Assembly: GCF_014648655.1 (NCBI RefSeq)
Contig: NZ_BMRN01000001.1
Location: forward strand, 248,001 to 312,000
Direction: 5' to 3'
Source: Streptomyces atratus
Lineage (GTDB): Bacteria > Actinomycetota > Actinomycetes > Streptomycetales > Streptomycetaceae
DNA: 64,000 bases
The first letter of the stretch is position 1. The number at the start of each line of letters is the position of its first letter. Positions 33,441-41,658 of this stretch are shown here, in pieces. The translations under genes were made by a program, and so were the position numbers. The notes under the pieces were generated by a model. It saw only the letters and a list, made by a program, of their open reading frames with translations. It did not search any database and was not told where the DNA came from.

Positions 33441-33800
33441 CTACGGGTTGTCGAGTGCGGTACGGACCAGGGTCAGCAACTCGTCCTCCGTCATCCCCAG
33501 CTCGCGCGCGTCCGCGACCACTTCGCGTACGCGTTCCAGCAGCCGGGCCCGGTGCGGGGATGCGCCGCCGGTGACGACCGCACCGCGCCCCCGGCGCAGT
33601 TCGATCAGCCCCTCCTCCCGGAGCTGCTGATAACCCCGCAGCACCGTATGGACATTGACCCCCAGGGAATCGGCGAGCACCCGGGCGGCGGGCAGACGCT
33701 CGCCCGGCACCACCGCCCCCTCGGCAACGGCGCGACGCACGGACGCCGCGATCTGATCACCGAGCGGCACGGTGGAGGTGGGATCGACCCGGAAGAGCAT
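33441..33800 (-). CDS. GntR-family regulator (YtrA-like)
   Basis: A 119-aa GntR protein of the YtrA subfamily: TVPLGDQIAASVRRAVAEGA, HTVLRGYQQLREEGLIELRR. There is only a short C-terminal tail, so no ligand domain, as usual for YtrA. It follows a membrane protein gene with a 2-nt gap and is presumably an autorepressor. The perfect inverted repeat at 34791-34827, upstream of the operon, is the probable operator. Confidence 0.88.
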   Translation of the reverse strand: MLFRVDPTSTVPLGDQIAASVRRAVAEGAVVPGERLPAARVLADSLGVNVHTVLRGYQQLREEGLIELRRGRGAVVTGGASPHRARLLERVREVVADARELGMTEDELLTLVRTALDNP

Positions 33801-33802
33801 GG

Positions 33803-34786
33803 TCAGTGCTCCGCTCGGCGCTGGTCGATGAGGGTGTTGAGGAGCGCGGCGCCGGTCGCCGAATCGTCGACGGTCACCGCGAAGTCCCGGCCGCCGGCCA
33901 GTGTCGCCACGATTCCCTCACCGGAGCGGATCATGACACCGCTCCGTCCCGGACGGATGCGATAGCCCCAGCCCCCGTACTCCGCAAGGGGGTTGATGTC
34001 CCTGCTGGTCGCGGCCTCGATCCGGTCGAGCGGCACCCTCAGGCGCGGCCAGGGCAGCATTCCCGAGATGGTGATGCCGCGCCGGTCCACCACCACATAC
34101 GGCCGGGCGAAGGCGGCCAGCAGCACACCGAGGAGCAGCAGCGGAATCGCGGCCGCCCAGCCCGAGACGAACAGCAGCACCACCCCGCCGGCCACGAGCG
34201 CGAGCGCGATCAGCGGCAGCCACCAACTCCCGGCGCTGCGCGCCCATCCGGCGACCTCCCCATCGGCGAGCGCAATCCGCGCACCCTCCCCGGCCCGTCC
34301 GGTCGCGGCCGGCTGCTTCGGTACGGGACCGAGCGCGGCCAGCACCATCCCGAGCCCTCCGGCGAGCACGGCGACCCCCAGGGCGACGGCGAGCTGCCAC
34401 ATCGGGAACGACACGCCTTGCGCCTCTCCCTGCGCATTCTCACCGGCATCCACGTTGGCGAGCAGCACGGCCGCCATCACCCAGCCGAGGAATCCGGCGA
34501 AGGCGTATCCACCGGCGACCAGCCAGCGGTAGGCCCACCCGTAGAACTTCCCCCGCACCACGGTGAGAGTCCACAGAGCACCGGTCACGGCAAACAGCAG
34601 AGCGTTGGCCACGGCGTGCCACACCTGCCCCACGTAGCCGTCCGCCCGGCCATCGGCCCGGAAGTGACTGGCCAGTTGTCCGGGAAGCCGGTCGCGGAAG
34701 ACGGCGAGCAGCACCAGATCGGTGACGAGCGCGAGCAGGAACGGCAGGGCGACGAGAGTCGCCCGGCCCAGATTCTTACGCTTCAT
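33803..34786 (-). CDS. DUF1648-domain membrane protein
   Basis: A 327-aa protein with about six membrane segments. The N-terminal domain includes FLLALVTDLVLLAVFRDRLP then a GQLASHFRADGRADGYV motif typical of DUF1648. The C-terminal part (AAIPLLLLGVLLAAFARPYV ... GITISGMLPWPRLRVPLDRI) looks PH-like. The start ATG at 34786 was chosen because MKRKNLGRA begins the conserved part; 34798 and 34834 are alternatives. It is cotranscribed with the YtrA-type regulator and is probably a stress-responsive membrane function. Confidence 0.75.
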   Translation of the reverse strand: MKRKNLGRATLVALPFLLALVTDLVLLAVFRDRLPGQLASHFRADGRADGYVGQVWHAVANALLFAVTGALWTLTVVRGKFYGWAYRWLVAGGYAFAGFLGWVMAAVLLANVDAGENAQGEAQGVSFPMWQLAVALGVAVLAGGLGMVLAALGPVPKQPAATGRAGEGARIALADGEVAGWARSAGSWWLPLIALALVAGGVVLLFVSGWAAAIPLLLLGVLLAAFARPYVVVDRRGITISGMLPWPRLRVPLDRIEAATSRDINPLAEYGGWGYRIRPGRSGVMIRSGEGIVATLAGGRDFAVTVDDSATGAALLNTLIDQRRAEH

Positions 34787-34790
34787 GAAA

Positions 34791-34827
34791 ACCTTCATTG
34801 TTCGCATGTTAGTAGAACAATGAAGGT
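34791..34827. promoter_or_regulatory. 13-bp perfect inverted repeat, GntR operator candidate
   Basis: ACCTTCATTGTTC (34791-34803) and GAACAATGAAGGT (34815-34827) are a perfect palindrome with an 11-nt centre. They lie 5-41 bp upstream of the membrane-protein start, where a repressor of the YtrA type would bind. Confidence 0.65.
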
Positions 34828-34840
34828 GTGGCAAAGCGTC

Positions 34841-34888
34841 GACGGCATGCCGTCAAGATGGCATGCCGTCGGGATGGCGAGATGGCGA
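34841..34888. repeat. Short palindromes and tandem octamers
   Basis: GACGGCATGCCGTC (34841-34854) is a perfect 14-bp palindrome, followed by the partial copy GGCATGCCGTC (34860-34870) and tandem GATGGCGA (34873-34888). It lies in the gap between the DUF1648 gene promoter and the uncharacterised gene ending at 34974. No function is assigned. Confidence 0.5.
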
Positions 34889-34973
34889 GATGAGGTACGG
34901 ACCGCCCTCGTCGTGGTCGGGAACAGTCCGACGAGCAACTGGAGGGCGGCAACAACCGGTCAGGCAGAGAAGG

Positions 34974-35642
34974 TCAAGCCAGCTCCAGCGGGAACGCACC
35001 CCGGTGCCCGGTGCCGGCGCCTCGCTCCGGGCGGGGCTCGTACTCGCGGCAGCTCCAGACCTCCTGGACGAATCCGGTCCGCCGGTCCCACAGATCCAGG
35101 ACATCGCCCTCACCGGCCGCCCCGCGGTAGGCGTCCTTGGCGCCCCGGAAGCATGCGAGGCCACCGGAAAGGCCGCGGCCGGGGGACGGGAAGTAGTCCG
35201 AGAAGGCGCAGGCGATGCAGGTCTGCAGGCGCACGCCGGGCGGCAGGGTGCGCTGGATCGTGGCGAGGGCGGACGCGAAGTCGCTCTCCGCACGATGGGA
35301 TCCGTAGGCCGCCCCGCCGAACTGCAGCTCCAGGTAGAGATACGGATCGGGACGACGCAGCGACAACAGGCAGCTGAGCGTGGCCTGATGGACGGCTCCG
35401 TCCCAGAGGACCGGGAGCGGCAGGTCCCATTCCAGGACACAGTCGCCCAACGCACCGTCCACCAGGGCGAACAGGTCGTCGGCCGGTGGTGTGCCGGCCA
35501 CCGGGGTGAGGCCGTCGAAGCTTTCGCCCTCGAAGTCGATGCCCCTGGTCCGGAGGCGGAGTTGCTGTCCGTCGGTGGTGAGGATGACGGCGTCGGAACC
35601 CTGTCGGTCCCGGTACCACCCTGCCCATGACTCATCTGTCAT
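34974..35642 (-). CDS. Uncharacterised conserved protein (possibly DUF6304)
   Basis: A 222-aa soluble protein, MTDESWAGWYRDRQGSDAVI ... RGAFPLELA. No motif, signal or membrane segment is recognised; LEWDLPLPVLWDGAVHQATL and FGGAAYGSHRAESDF suggest a compact beta-rich fold. I recall a DUF6304 family in streptomycetes with similar text, but this is not certain. The ATG at 35642 begins the conserved part and lies inside a 15-bp inverted repeat, so initiation may be regulated. Confidence 0.65.
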   Translation of the reverse strand: MTDESWAGWYRDRQGSDAVILTTDGQQLRLRTRGIDFEGESFDGLTPVAGTPPADDLFALVDGALGDCVLEWDLPLPVLWDGAVHQATLSCLLSLRRPDPYLYLELQFGGAAYGSHRAESDFASALATIQRTLPPGVRLQTCIACAFSDYFPSPGRGLSGGLACFRGAKDAYRGAAGEGDVLDLWDRRTGFVQEVWSCREYEPRPERGAGTGHRGAFPLELA

Positions 35643-35673
35643 GGGCACGGACTGTAGCCCGTGCCCATGACAG
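35636..35673. promoter_or_regulatory. 15-bp inverted repeat covering a start codon
   Basis: CTGTCATGGGCACGG (35636-35650) and CCGTGCCCATGACAG (35659-35673) are perfect arms with an 8-nt loop. The start codon of the uncharacterised gene (35642-35640) is in one arm, so the transcript could hide its start in a hairpin, or a repressor could bind here. Confidence 0.6.
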
Positions 35674-35830
35674 TCGCCCGGTCGCCCTCCTTTTCGCCTC
35701 ACGGGCCTTGTGACCTCGGCACCTTGCTCCGTTCCCCTTCCTCCGCCCCCTTCACCGGTCTCAACTCTCCGCTCCTTGTCTCCGCGCCCCCTCCGATCCC
35801 GCTCCGCGTACCGCTCCCTCCTTTCCGCAC

Positions 35831-36925
35831 TCAGTGCGTCCGGCGGGTGACGAACTCCGCCAGGGTCAGGAGATCGCCCGCCGGGGCCAGGTCGGGGACC
35901 GCCCGGGACAGGTGGTGGACCGCGCGTGCCATCCGGTCGGCCGCGCAGATCTGCGCCCAGTCCCGGCCACCGGCCCGGTCGATGGCATCGGCGGCGTGGC
36001 TCACCTCACCGGGTGTATTCATCGGTCCCCGGTAGAGCGCGGCCAGTTCGGCCGCTGCCGGCGTGCCGGAGGTCAGCGCGGCGACCACGGGCAGGGACTT
36101 CTTGTGGGCGACAAGATCCGCCCCGACCGGCTTTCCGGTCTGCGCCGGATCCCCCCAGATGCCGATCAGATCGTCGATGAGCTGGAAGGCGAGGCCCGCC
36201 TCCCTGCCGAATCCGTCCATCGCGCCGACCGCCCGCTCCCCCGCGCCGGCATACAGAGCACCCAGTGCGCAGGCACAGCCGAGCAGGGCTCCCGTCTTGG
36301 CGGTGGCCATGGTCAGGCACTCGTCCAGCGAGACTTCGTCCGGACCGCGTTCCTCGAAGGCGCAGTCGGCCTGCTGGCCTGCGCACAGCTCGATGACACA
36401 GGTCGAGAGCCTTGCCGAAGCGCGGGCCGAGGCCGGGCCGGTGTCCTCGGCGAGCAGCCGTTGAGCGAGGGCGAGCATGGCGTCACCGGCGATGACCGCG
36501 TCCGGAATGCCGAAGACCGCCCAGGCCGTGGGCCGGTGCCGACGGGTCCGGTCCTCGTCGATGACATCGTCGTGCAGCAGAGTGAAGTTGTGGGCCAGCT
36601 CCACGGCGACGGCTGCCCGTACCGCCCGTTGCGGGTCGCCGCCCAGAGCCCGGGCGGCGGCGAGGACGAGCGCGGGCCTGATCGCCTTGCCCGCCCGCGC
36701 CGATGACGGGGTGCCGTCGGCCTGCTGCCAGCCGAAGTGGTACATCGCTACGCGGCGGATCGATCCGGGCAAGGAGTCGACGGCGGCGTGCAGTTGGGGA
36801 TCGACGAGGGTGCGGGTCTGTTCCAGGAGGGCTGTGGCCTCAAGGCCCTGCGTTGCGAGGGCGGCCGGGTCGTTGTCACCCGGGGCCCGGGGTGTGGGTG
36901 GCTGGAGTGCGTGGTGGGTCTTCAC
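35831..36925 (-). CDS. Polyprenyl diphosphate synthase, probable family 2B encapsulin cargo
   Basis: A 364-aa all-alpha prenyltransferase. The first aspartate-rich motif is LLHDDVIDED (Asp119, Asp120, Asp123) and the second is LIDDLIGIWGD (Asp251, Asp252). It condenses isopentenyl diphosphate with an allylic diphosphate, giving a C15-C20 type product. The N-terminal 40 residues (MKTHHALQPPTPRAPGDNDP ...) are disordered and proline-rich, the kind of tail used for cargo loading. It is encoded directly downstream of the shell gene with an 89-bp gap. Its product length is not predictable with certainty. Confidence 0.88.
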   Translation of the reverse strand: MKTHHALQPPTPRAPGDNDPAALATQGLEATALLEQTRTLVDPQLHAAVDSLPGSIRRVAMYHFGWQQADGTPSSARAGKAIRPALVLAAARALGGDPQRAVRAAVAVELAHNFTLLHDDVIDEDRTRRHRPTAWAVFGIPDAVIAGDAMLALAQRLLAEDTGPASARASARLSTCVIELCAGQQADCAFEERGPDEVSLDECLTMATAKTGALLGCACALGALYAGAGERAVGAMDGFGREAGLAFQLIDDLIGIWGDPAQTGKPVGADLVAHKKSLPVVAALTSGTPAAAELAALYRGPMNTPGEVSHAADAIDRAGGRDWAQICAADRMARAVHHLSRAVPDLAPAGDLLTLAEFVTRRTH

Positions 36926-37014
36926 TGGGGCGTCCTCCCGAGACCGCCCCGGGCGCGGCTGCCCGGTGGCGGAGGTTGACGGGGCCCGGACATCGCCGTC
37001 CGGGCCCCCGATGG

Positions 37015-38421
37015 CTACCGCCAGCGGCTGACCTCTACGTTTTCCAGTACGCCGAGGGCGTCCGGTACGAGGATGGCTGCGGAGTAGTAGGCCGTCACCA
37101 GGTAGGAGATGATCGCCTGCTCGTCGATGCCCATGAACCGGACCGACAGGCTGGGCTCGATCTCGTCGGGGATGCCGGTCTGCTGGAGCCCGATGACGCC
37201 CTGCTCGGCCTCACCCGTCCTCATGCAGATGATCGACGTGGTCCGGGCATCGGTGACCGGGATCTTGTTGGACGGGAAGATCGGTACGCCCCGCCAGGCC
37301 GGCACATGGTGTCCGCCGACCTCCACGCTCTCCGGCACCAGACCGCGCTTGTTGCATTCACGGCCGAATGCGGCGATGGCCCGCGGGTGCGCGAGGAAGA
37401 GCTTCGAGCCGCGGCGGCGCGAGAGCAGTTCGTCCATGTCGTCGGGGCTGGGCGCCCCGTCGTGCGGCTGGATGCGCTGCCCGTAGTCGCAGTTGTTGAG
37501 CAGTCCGAACTCGCGGTTGTTGATCAGCTCGTGCTCCTGGCGCTCGCGCAGCGCCTCGACCGTGAGCCGCAACTGCTGCTCGGTCTGGTTCATCGGCTGG
37601 TTGTAGAGGTCGGCGACCCGGCTGTGGACCTTCAGCACGGTCTGGGCGACGCTCAGTTCGTACTCACGCGGCGCCGATTCATAGTCCACGTACGTGTGCG
37701 GGACGACGGCTTCGCCGACATGGCCGGCGGAGAGATCGATCTCCGCCTCGCCGTACTTGTTGGTGCGCTGCTGCGGAATGCTGAGCAGTCCGGCGAGATG
37801 GGTGCGGAGCGAATCCGCGCGCTCGGCAAGATTCAGCACATCGGCCCGCCTCAGCGTCAGCACCGTGCAGGCGGTGACGGCACGGGCCGTGTACTCCCAG
37901 ACGGCGTCGCCGTCGATCAGGGCGTGGTCGCCGAAGTAGGCCCCGTCGGCGTGGATCCCGAGCACCGTCTCGTCCCCGTACGGGCCGGAGCCGACCTTCT
38001 CGACCTTGCCGTGCGCCAGCAGGAAGACACGGTCCGCCGCGTCCCCGGCGCCGGCCAGTACCTGGCCGGCGGCGATTTCACGCTGCTCGCACCGCCGGGC
38101 CAGCTCGCCGAGCACCTCCTCGTCGTCGAACTCCCGCAGGGCGGGCAGCTCTCCGAGCTCCGCGGGGATGACCGTGACCCGGTCACCGGTCTGCACGAAG
38201 GTCACCCGGCCGTCCCCGACCGAGTAGCTCAGCCTGCGGTTCACCCGGTAGGTGCCACCTTGCACCTGCACCCATGGCAGCATCTTCAGCAGCCACCGTG
38301 AGGTGATCTCCTGCATCTGCGGAGCGGACTTGGTGGTCGTCGCGAGGTTCCGCGCCGCCGCCGTGCCCAGACTCTGCTGCGGCGGCACCGGCGCGTTCTG
38401 AACCTCTTCACCAACGGACAT
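37015..38421 (-). CDS. eshA: Family 2B encapsulin shell protein (EshA-like) with cNMP-binding-like domain
   Basis: A 468-aa protein. The HK97-like shell domain spans the N-terminal ([20 protein letters not shown]) and C-terminal parts ([20 protein letters not shown] ...). An inserted cyclic-nucleotide-binding-like domain lies at residues 95-215, with the phosphate-binding cassette [20 protein letters not shown] (160-179) and Arg180. The match to EshA/family 2B shells is clear by recall. It forms a nanocompartment, probably enclosing the prenyl synthase next door. The CNBD is the likely ligand switch, but its ligand is unknown. EshA homologues affect antibiotic production (known). Confidence 0.9.
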   Translation of the reverse strand: MSVGEEVQNAPVPPQQSLGTAAARNLATTTKSAPQMQEITSRWLLKMLPWVQVQGGTYRVNRRLSYSVGDGRVTFVQTGDRVTVIPAELGELPALREFDDEEVLGELARRCEQREIAAGQVLAGAGDAADRVFLLAHGKVEKVGSGPYGDETVLGIHADGAYFGDHALIDGDAVWEYTARAVTACTVLTLRRADVLNLAERADSLRTHLAGLLSIPQQRTNKYGEAEIDLSAGHVGEAVVPHTYVDYESAPREYELSVAQTVLKVHSRVADLYNQPMNQTEQQLRLTVEALRERQEHELINNREFGLLNNCDYGQRIQPHDGAPSPDDMDELLSRRRGSKLFLAHPRAIAAFGRECNKRGLVPESVEVGGHHVPAWRGVPIFPSNKIPVTDARTTSIICMRTGEAEQGVIGLQQTGIPDEIEPSLSVRFMGIDEQAIISYLVTAYYSAAILVPDALGVLENVEVSRWR

Positions 38422-38560
38422 CTGACGTCCTCTCGATCATCGGCTGACCTGCACGAAGAAGCCTTTCAGCACGGAGAGTCGGCACGCCATTACACAAAAG
38501 AGTGTGACTATTCGGCCTTTGGGCTGGGCACGACGCTCAGCGATGTCCACGGGTCCCATT

Positions 38561-38583
38561 AATTTGCATCCTTGATGCAACTT
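38561..38583 (+). promoter_or_regulatory. NsrR-type operator before nsrR
   Basis: A 23-bp site with the core TTGCATC-CTT-GATGCAA, a perfect 7-bp dyad (38564-38580), 17 bp upstream of the nsrR start. It has the same AAn...nTT architecture as the site before hmp. Confidence 0.6.
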
Positions 38584-38599
38584 ATCTACCGTGTCCGTC

Positions 38600-39049
38600 A
38601 TGCGGCTGACGAGATTCACCGACGTGGCGCTGCGCGTACTGATGCGCCTCGCCGTCGTGGAGAACGAGGACCCGCCGACCACCCGGGAGGTGGCGGCGAC
38701 CATGCAGGTGCCGTACACCCACACCGCGAAGGTCGTCGCCAAGCTCCAGCACCTCGGCCTCATCGAGGCGCGCCGGGGCCGCGGCGGCGGGCTCAGCCTC
38801 ACCGGAGCGGGCCGGGCCGCCTCGATCGGCGGACTCGTCCGGGAGCTGGAGGGACCCGGCGACGTCGTCGAGTGCGAGGGCACCACCCCCTGCCCCCTGC
38901 GCTCGGCCTGCCGGCTGCGCGGCGCCCTGCGCAAGGCGGAAGACGCCTTCTACGCCTCGCTCGATCCGATCACCGTCACCGAACTCGTCACCTCCCCCAC
39001 CGGACCGCTGCTCATCGGCATCAGCCGCGGCCGCCCGGCCGCCGACTGA
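38600..39049 (+). CDS. nsrR: NO-sensing Rrf2-family repressor NsrR
   Basis: A 149-aa Rrf2 protein. The HTH is TREVAATMQVPYTHTAKVVA, with cluster ligands Cys92, Cys98 and Cys104 (ECEGTTPCPLRSAC) and Asp8 (MRLTRFTD), the exact ligand set of the Streptomyces [4Fe-4S] NsrR. It releases its operators when NO damages the cluster. The start at 38600 was chosen by homology; a GTG at 38591 is an alternative. It precedes hmp and is probably autoregulated. Confidence 0.94.
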   Translation: MRLTRFTDVALRVLMRLAVVENEDPPTTREVAATMQVPYTHTAKVVAKLQHLGLIEARRGRGGGLSLTGAGRAASIGGLVRELEGPGDVVECEGTTPCPLRSACRLRGALRKAEDAFYASLDPITVTELVTSPTGPLLIGISRGRPAAD

Positions 39050-39101
39050 GCCACCGCACACCACACCACGGGCGCCAGCGCCCGGTTTCACACTGCCCAA
39101 A

Positions 39102-39124
39102 AATACGAATCTCAGATACCAATT
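39102..39124 (+). promoter_or_regulatory. NsrR operator before hmp
   Basis: AATACGAAT-CTCAG-ATACCAATT (39102-39124) is an A/T-rich 23-bp imperfect dyad, 20 bp before the hmp start. It resembles the recalled NsrR site of hmpA promoters of S. coelicolor. Confidence 0.7.
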
Positions 39125-39144
39125 CAAGAACCCAGGAGTCACCG

Positions 39145-40341
39145 ATGCTCTCCGAGACGTCGACCGCCACCGTCCGTGCCACCCTCCCCGCCGTGGGAGC
39201 GGCCATCGGAGACATCGCCGATCTCTTCTACCGCAAGCTCTTCGACGCCCATCCCGAGCTGCTGCGTGACCTCTTCAACCGCGGCAACCAGGCGTCCGGC
39301 GCCCAGCGCCAGGCTCTCGCGGGCTCCATCGCCGCCTTCGCGACCCAGCTGGTCGAGCACCCGGACACCCGCCCCGACGTAATGCTCAGCCGGATCGCGC
39401 ACAAGCACGCCTCGCTCGGAGTGACCGCCCCGCAGTACGACATCGTGCACACTCATCTGTTCGCCGCCATCGCCGAGGTGCTCGGCGACGCGGTCACCCC
39501 GGAGGTCGCCGCCGCCTGGGACGAGGTCTACTGGCTGATGGCGGGCGCCCTGATCTCGATCGAGGAGCGGCTGTACGCGCAGCAGGGCGTCGTCGCCGGT
39601 GACGTGTGGCGCGAGTGGGAGGTGGCCACCCGGATCGAGGAGACGGCGGATGTCGCCACCTTCCAGCTCCGCCCGGCAGACGGCGCACCCGCCCCCGCCT
39701 TCCGCCCCGGCCAGTACGTCTCCGTACAGGTGGAACTCCCCGACGGGGCCCGCCAGATCCGCCAGTACAGCCTCTCCAGCGCCCCCGGCTCCCCGCTCCG
39801 CTCGATCACCGTCAAGCGGGTGCACGGCGGCGGCTCGCCCGACGGCGAGGTCTCCCGTCATCTGCACGCCGAGGTCGGGGCGGGCGACCGGCTGCGCGTC
39901 TCCGCCCCGTACGGCGATCTCGTACTCGACTCCGCCGACGCCCCGCTCCTGCTCGCCTCCGCGGGCATCGGCTGCACCCCGATGCTGTCGATGCTGGAAC
40001 ACCTCGCGGCGACCGGACACCGCGCCCCGGTCACCGTCGTGCACGGCGACCGCTCCCCCGCCGACCACGCGATGCGCGCCGACCACGCCCTGCTCACCGG
40101 CAAACTCCCCGACGCCACCTCGCACTTCTGGTACGAGACCCCGGAGCCCGGCCACCCCACCGACCGCACCGGCCGGGTCGACCTGAGCGGCCTCGCGGTC
40201 GCCCCCGGCACCCACGCCTACCTCTGCGGACCACTGCCCTTCATGCGCGCCGTACGCACCCAGTTGCTGGCCAAGGGCGTCCCGGCGGCGGACATCCACT
40301 ACGAGGTGTTCGGCCCCGACCTGTGGCTCGCCCAGGGCTGA
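39145..40341 (+). CDS. hmp: Flavohaemoprotein (nitric oxide dioxygenase)
   Basis: A 398-aa flavohaemoglobin. The globin domain (1-150) has the proximal His88 (AHKHASLGV). The ferredoxin-reductase part has the FAD motif RQYSLSSAPG and the NAD-binding motif ASAGIGCTPMLSMLEH, ending with a YEVFGPDLWL tail. It converts NO to nitrate with O2 and NAD(P)H. ATG start with CCAGGAG. It is controlled by the NsrR operator at 39102 and lies directly after nsrR. Confidence 0.95.
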   Translation: MLSETSTATVRATLPAVGAAIGDIADLFYRKLFDAHPELLRDLFNRGNQASGAQRQALAGSIAAFATQLVEHPDTRPDVMLSRIAHKHASLGVTAPQYDIVHTHLFAAIAEVLGDAVTPEVAAAWDEVYWLMAGALISIEERLYAQQGVVAGDVWREWEVATRIEETADVATFQLRPADGAPAPAFRPGQYVSVQVELPDGARQIRQYSLSSAPGSPLRSITVKRVHGGGSPDGEVSRHLHAEVGAGDRLRVSAPYGDLVLDSADAPLLLASAGIGCTPMLSMLEHLAATGHRAPVTVVHGDRSPADHAMRADHALLTGKLPDATSHFWYETPEPGHPTDRTGRVDLSGLAVAPGTHAYLCGPLPFMRAVRTQLLAKGVPAADIHYEVFGPDLWLAQG

Positions 40342-40363
40342 ACCCGGCTCACCGCTCGCGGAA

Positions 40364-40704
40364 TTGACCGGATCGGCTCGCCGCGCCAACCACGCCGGAC
40401 TCGGCGACGACGACGTACTGCGCGCCGTCGTCGCCGAGAAGCGCCTCCCGTCCGACAACGAGGCCAACGCCGACGAGAACAGGCACTTCTGCGGCTTCGA
40501 GTGCGAGAACCTCGGCACCGGCGAGGACCCCTGGCCCGGCGAACAGCTCGAAGCGATCAAGAAGGCCGCCGCGCGGTCTGCCGTCACCACGGCTGGACGT
40601 CCCGCTCGGTGATCGGCCACAAGGAGTGGCAGCCCGGCAAGATCGATCCCCGCGGCTTCTCGATGGACTCCGTGCGGGACCGGATCCACGACCCCGTGAA
40701 ATGA
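40364..40704 (+). pseudogene. Phage-type N-acetylmuramoyl-L-alanine amidase remnant
   Basis: Frame one gives GDDDVLRAVVAEKRLPSDNE ANADENRHFCGFECENLGTG, then the continuation CRHHGWTSRSVIGHKEWQPG KIDPRGFSMDSV is in another frame from about 40577. This is the C-terminal half of an amidase_2-type endolysin; the N-terminal part with the first zinc His is gone and one base is missing. It is 23 bp after hmp and is a decayed copy without likely function. Confidence 0.6.
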
Positions 40705-40747
40705 CCCGCACCCACCCGCCGCGGCATGGCACGGCGACAATTGCGGC

Positions 40748-41641
40748 ATGCCCTCCGAAGCACTCGACCTCTCGCGCCTGCAGCCGGTGCTCCCCTCGCC
40801 CCTGCAACCGGTCGAGGACCTGCGCTTCGCGCGCCACGGCGTACGGCTGCTGCTCAAACGCGACGATCTGATCCACCCCGATCTCCCGGGCAACAAATGG
40901 CGCAAACTCTCCCCCAACCTGCGGGCCGCCGCCGGGCGCACCGTGCTGACCTTCGGCGGCGCGTACTCCAACCATCTGCGGGCCACCGCCGCCGCCGGGC
41001 GGCTGCTCGGCTTCCCCACCATCGGGGTCGTACGCGGTGACGAACTGGCCGGACGTCCCCTCAACCCCTCGCTCGCCCGCTGCGCCGCCGATGGGATGAC
41101 CCTGCATTTCGTGGACCGTACGACGTACCGCGCGAAGGCCGATCCAGAGGTCCTGGCGGGGCTGCTGAGCGCCTTCGGAGAGTGCTGTGTCATCCCGGAG
41201 GGCGGCAGCAATGCCCTGGCCGCACAGGGCTGTACGGAGCTGGGCCGCGAGCTGCACGGCCGAGTCGATGTGGTCGCGGTCGCCTGCGGCACCGGCGGCA
41301 CCCTCGCCGGACTGGCCGCCGGCCTCGCACCGGGGCAGCGCGCCCTCGGCGTCCCGGTGCTGCGCGGCGGCTTCCTCGGCGACGCGGTACGGGAACTGCA
41401 GCAGGAGGCGTTCGGCGGGCCCGCCGGGTCGTGGTCCCTGGACGAGCGCTTCCACTTCGGTGGCTACGCCCGTGCGACCCCGCAGCTGCACGCCTTCGCG
41501 GACGACTTCGAGCAGCGGCACGGGCTGCCCGTCGAGCGCCTCTATGTCGCCAAGCTGCTGTACGCACTCACCGCGCTGGCCGAGGAGGGCGCATTCCCCC
41601 CGGGAACCACGGTCGCGGCCGTCGTCACGGGCCGGCCGTAG
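40748..41641 (+). CDS. PLP-dependent D-cysteine desulfhydrase/ACC-deaminase-like enzyme
   Basis: A 297-aa fold-type II PLP enzyme. The lysine loop is LLKRDDLIHPDLPGNKWRKL, the phosphate-binding region is VACGTGGTLAGLAAGL and the GGAYSNHLRATAAAGRLL segment matches the ACC deaminase/D-cysteine desulfhydrase branch. Which substrate it uses (ACC, D-cysteine or similar) cannot be decided from the sequence alone. It is monocistronic and convergent with the antiporter gene. Confidence 0.88.
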   Translation: MPSEALDLSRLQPVLPSPLQPVEDLRFARHGVRLLLKRDDLIHPDLPGNKWRKLSPNLRAAAGRTVLTFGGAYSNHLRATAAAGRLLGFPTIGVVRGDELAGRPLNPSLARCAADGMTLHFVDRTTYRAKADPEVLAGLLSAFGECCVIPEGGSNALAAQGCTELGRELHGRVDVVAVACGTGGTLAGLAAGLAPGQRALGVPVLRGGFLGDAVRELQQEAFGGPAGSWSLDERFHFGGYARATPQLHAFADDFEQRHGLPVERLYVAKLLYALTALAEEGAFPPGTTVAAVVTGRP

Positions 41642-41658
41642 GCGCATCCCACCGGACC

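Noticed and set aside
35690..35830. Polypyrimidine tract as a separate element
   Set aside because: Pyrimidine-rich strands occur often near streptomycete promoters; no repeat unit or motif is resolved.
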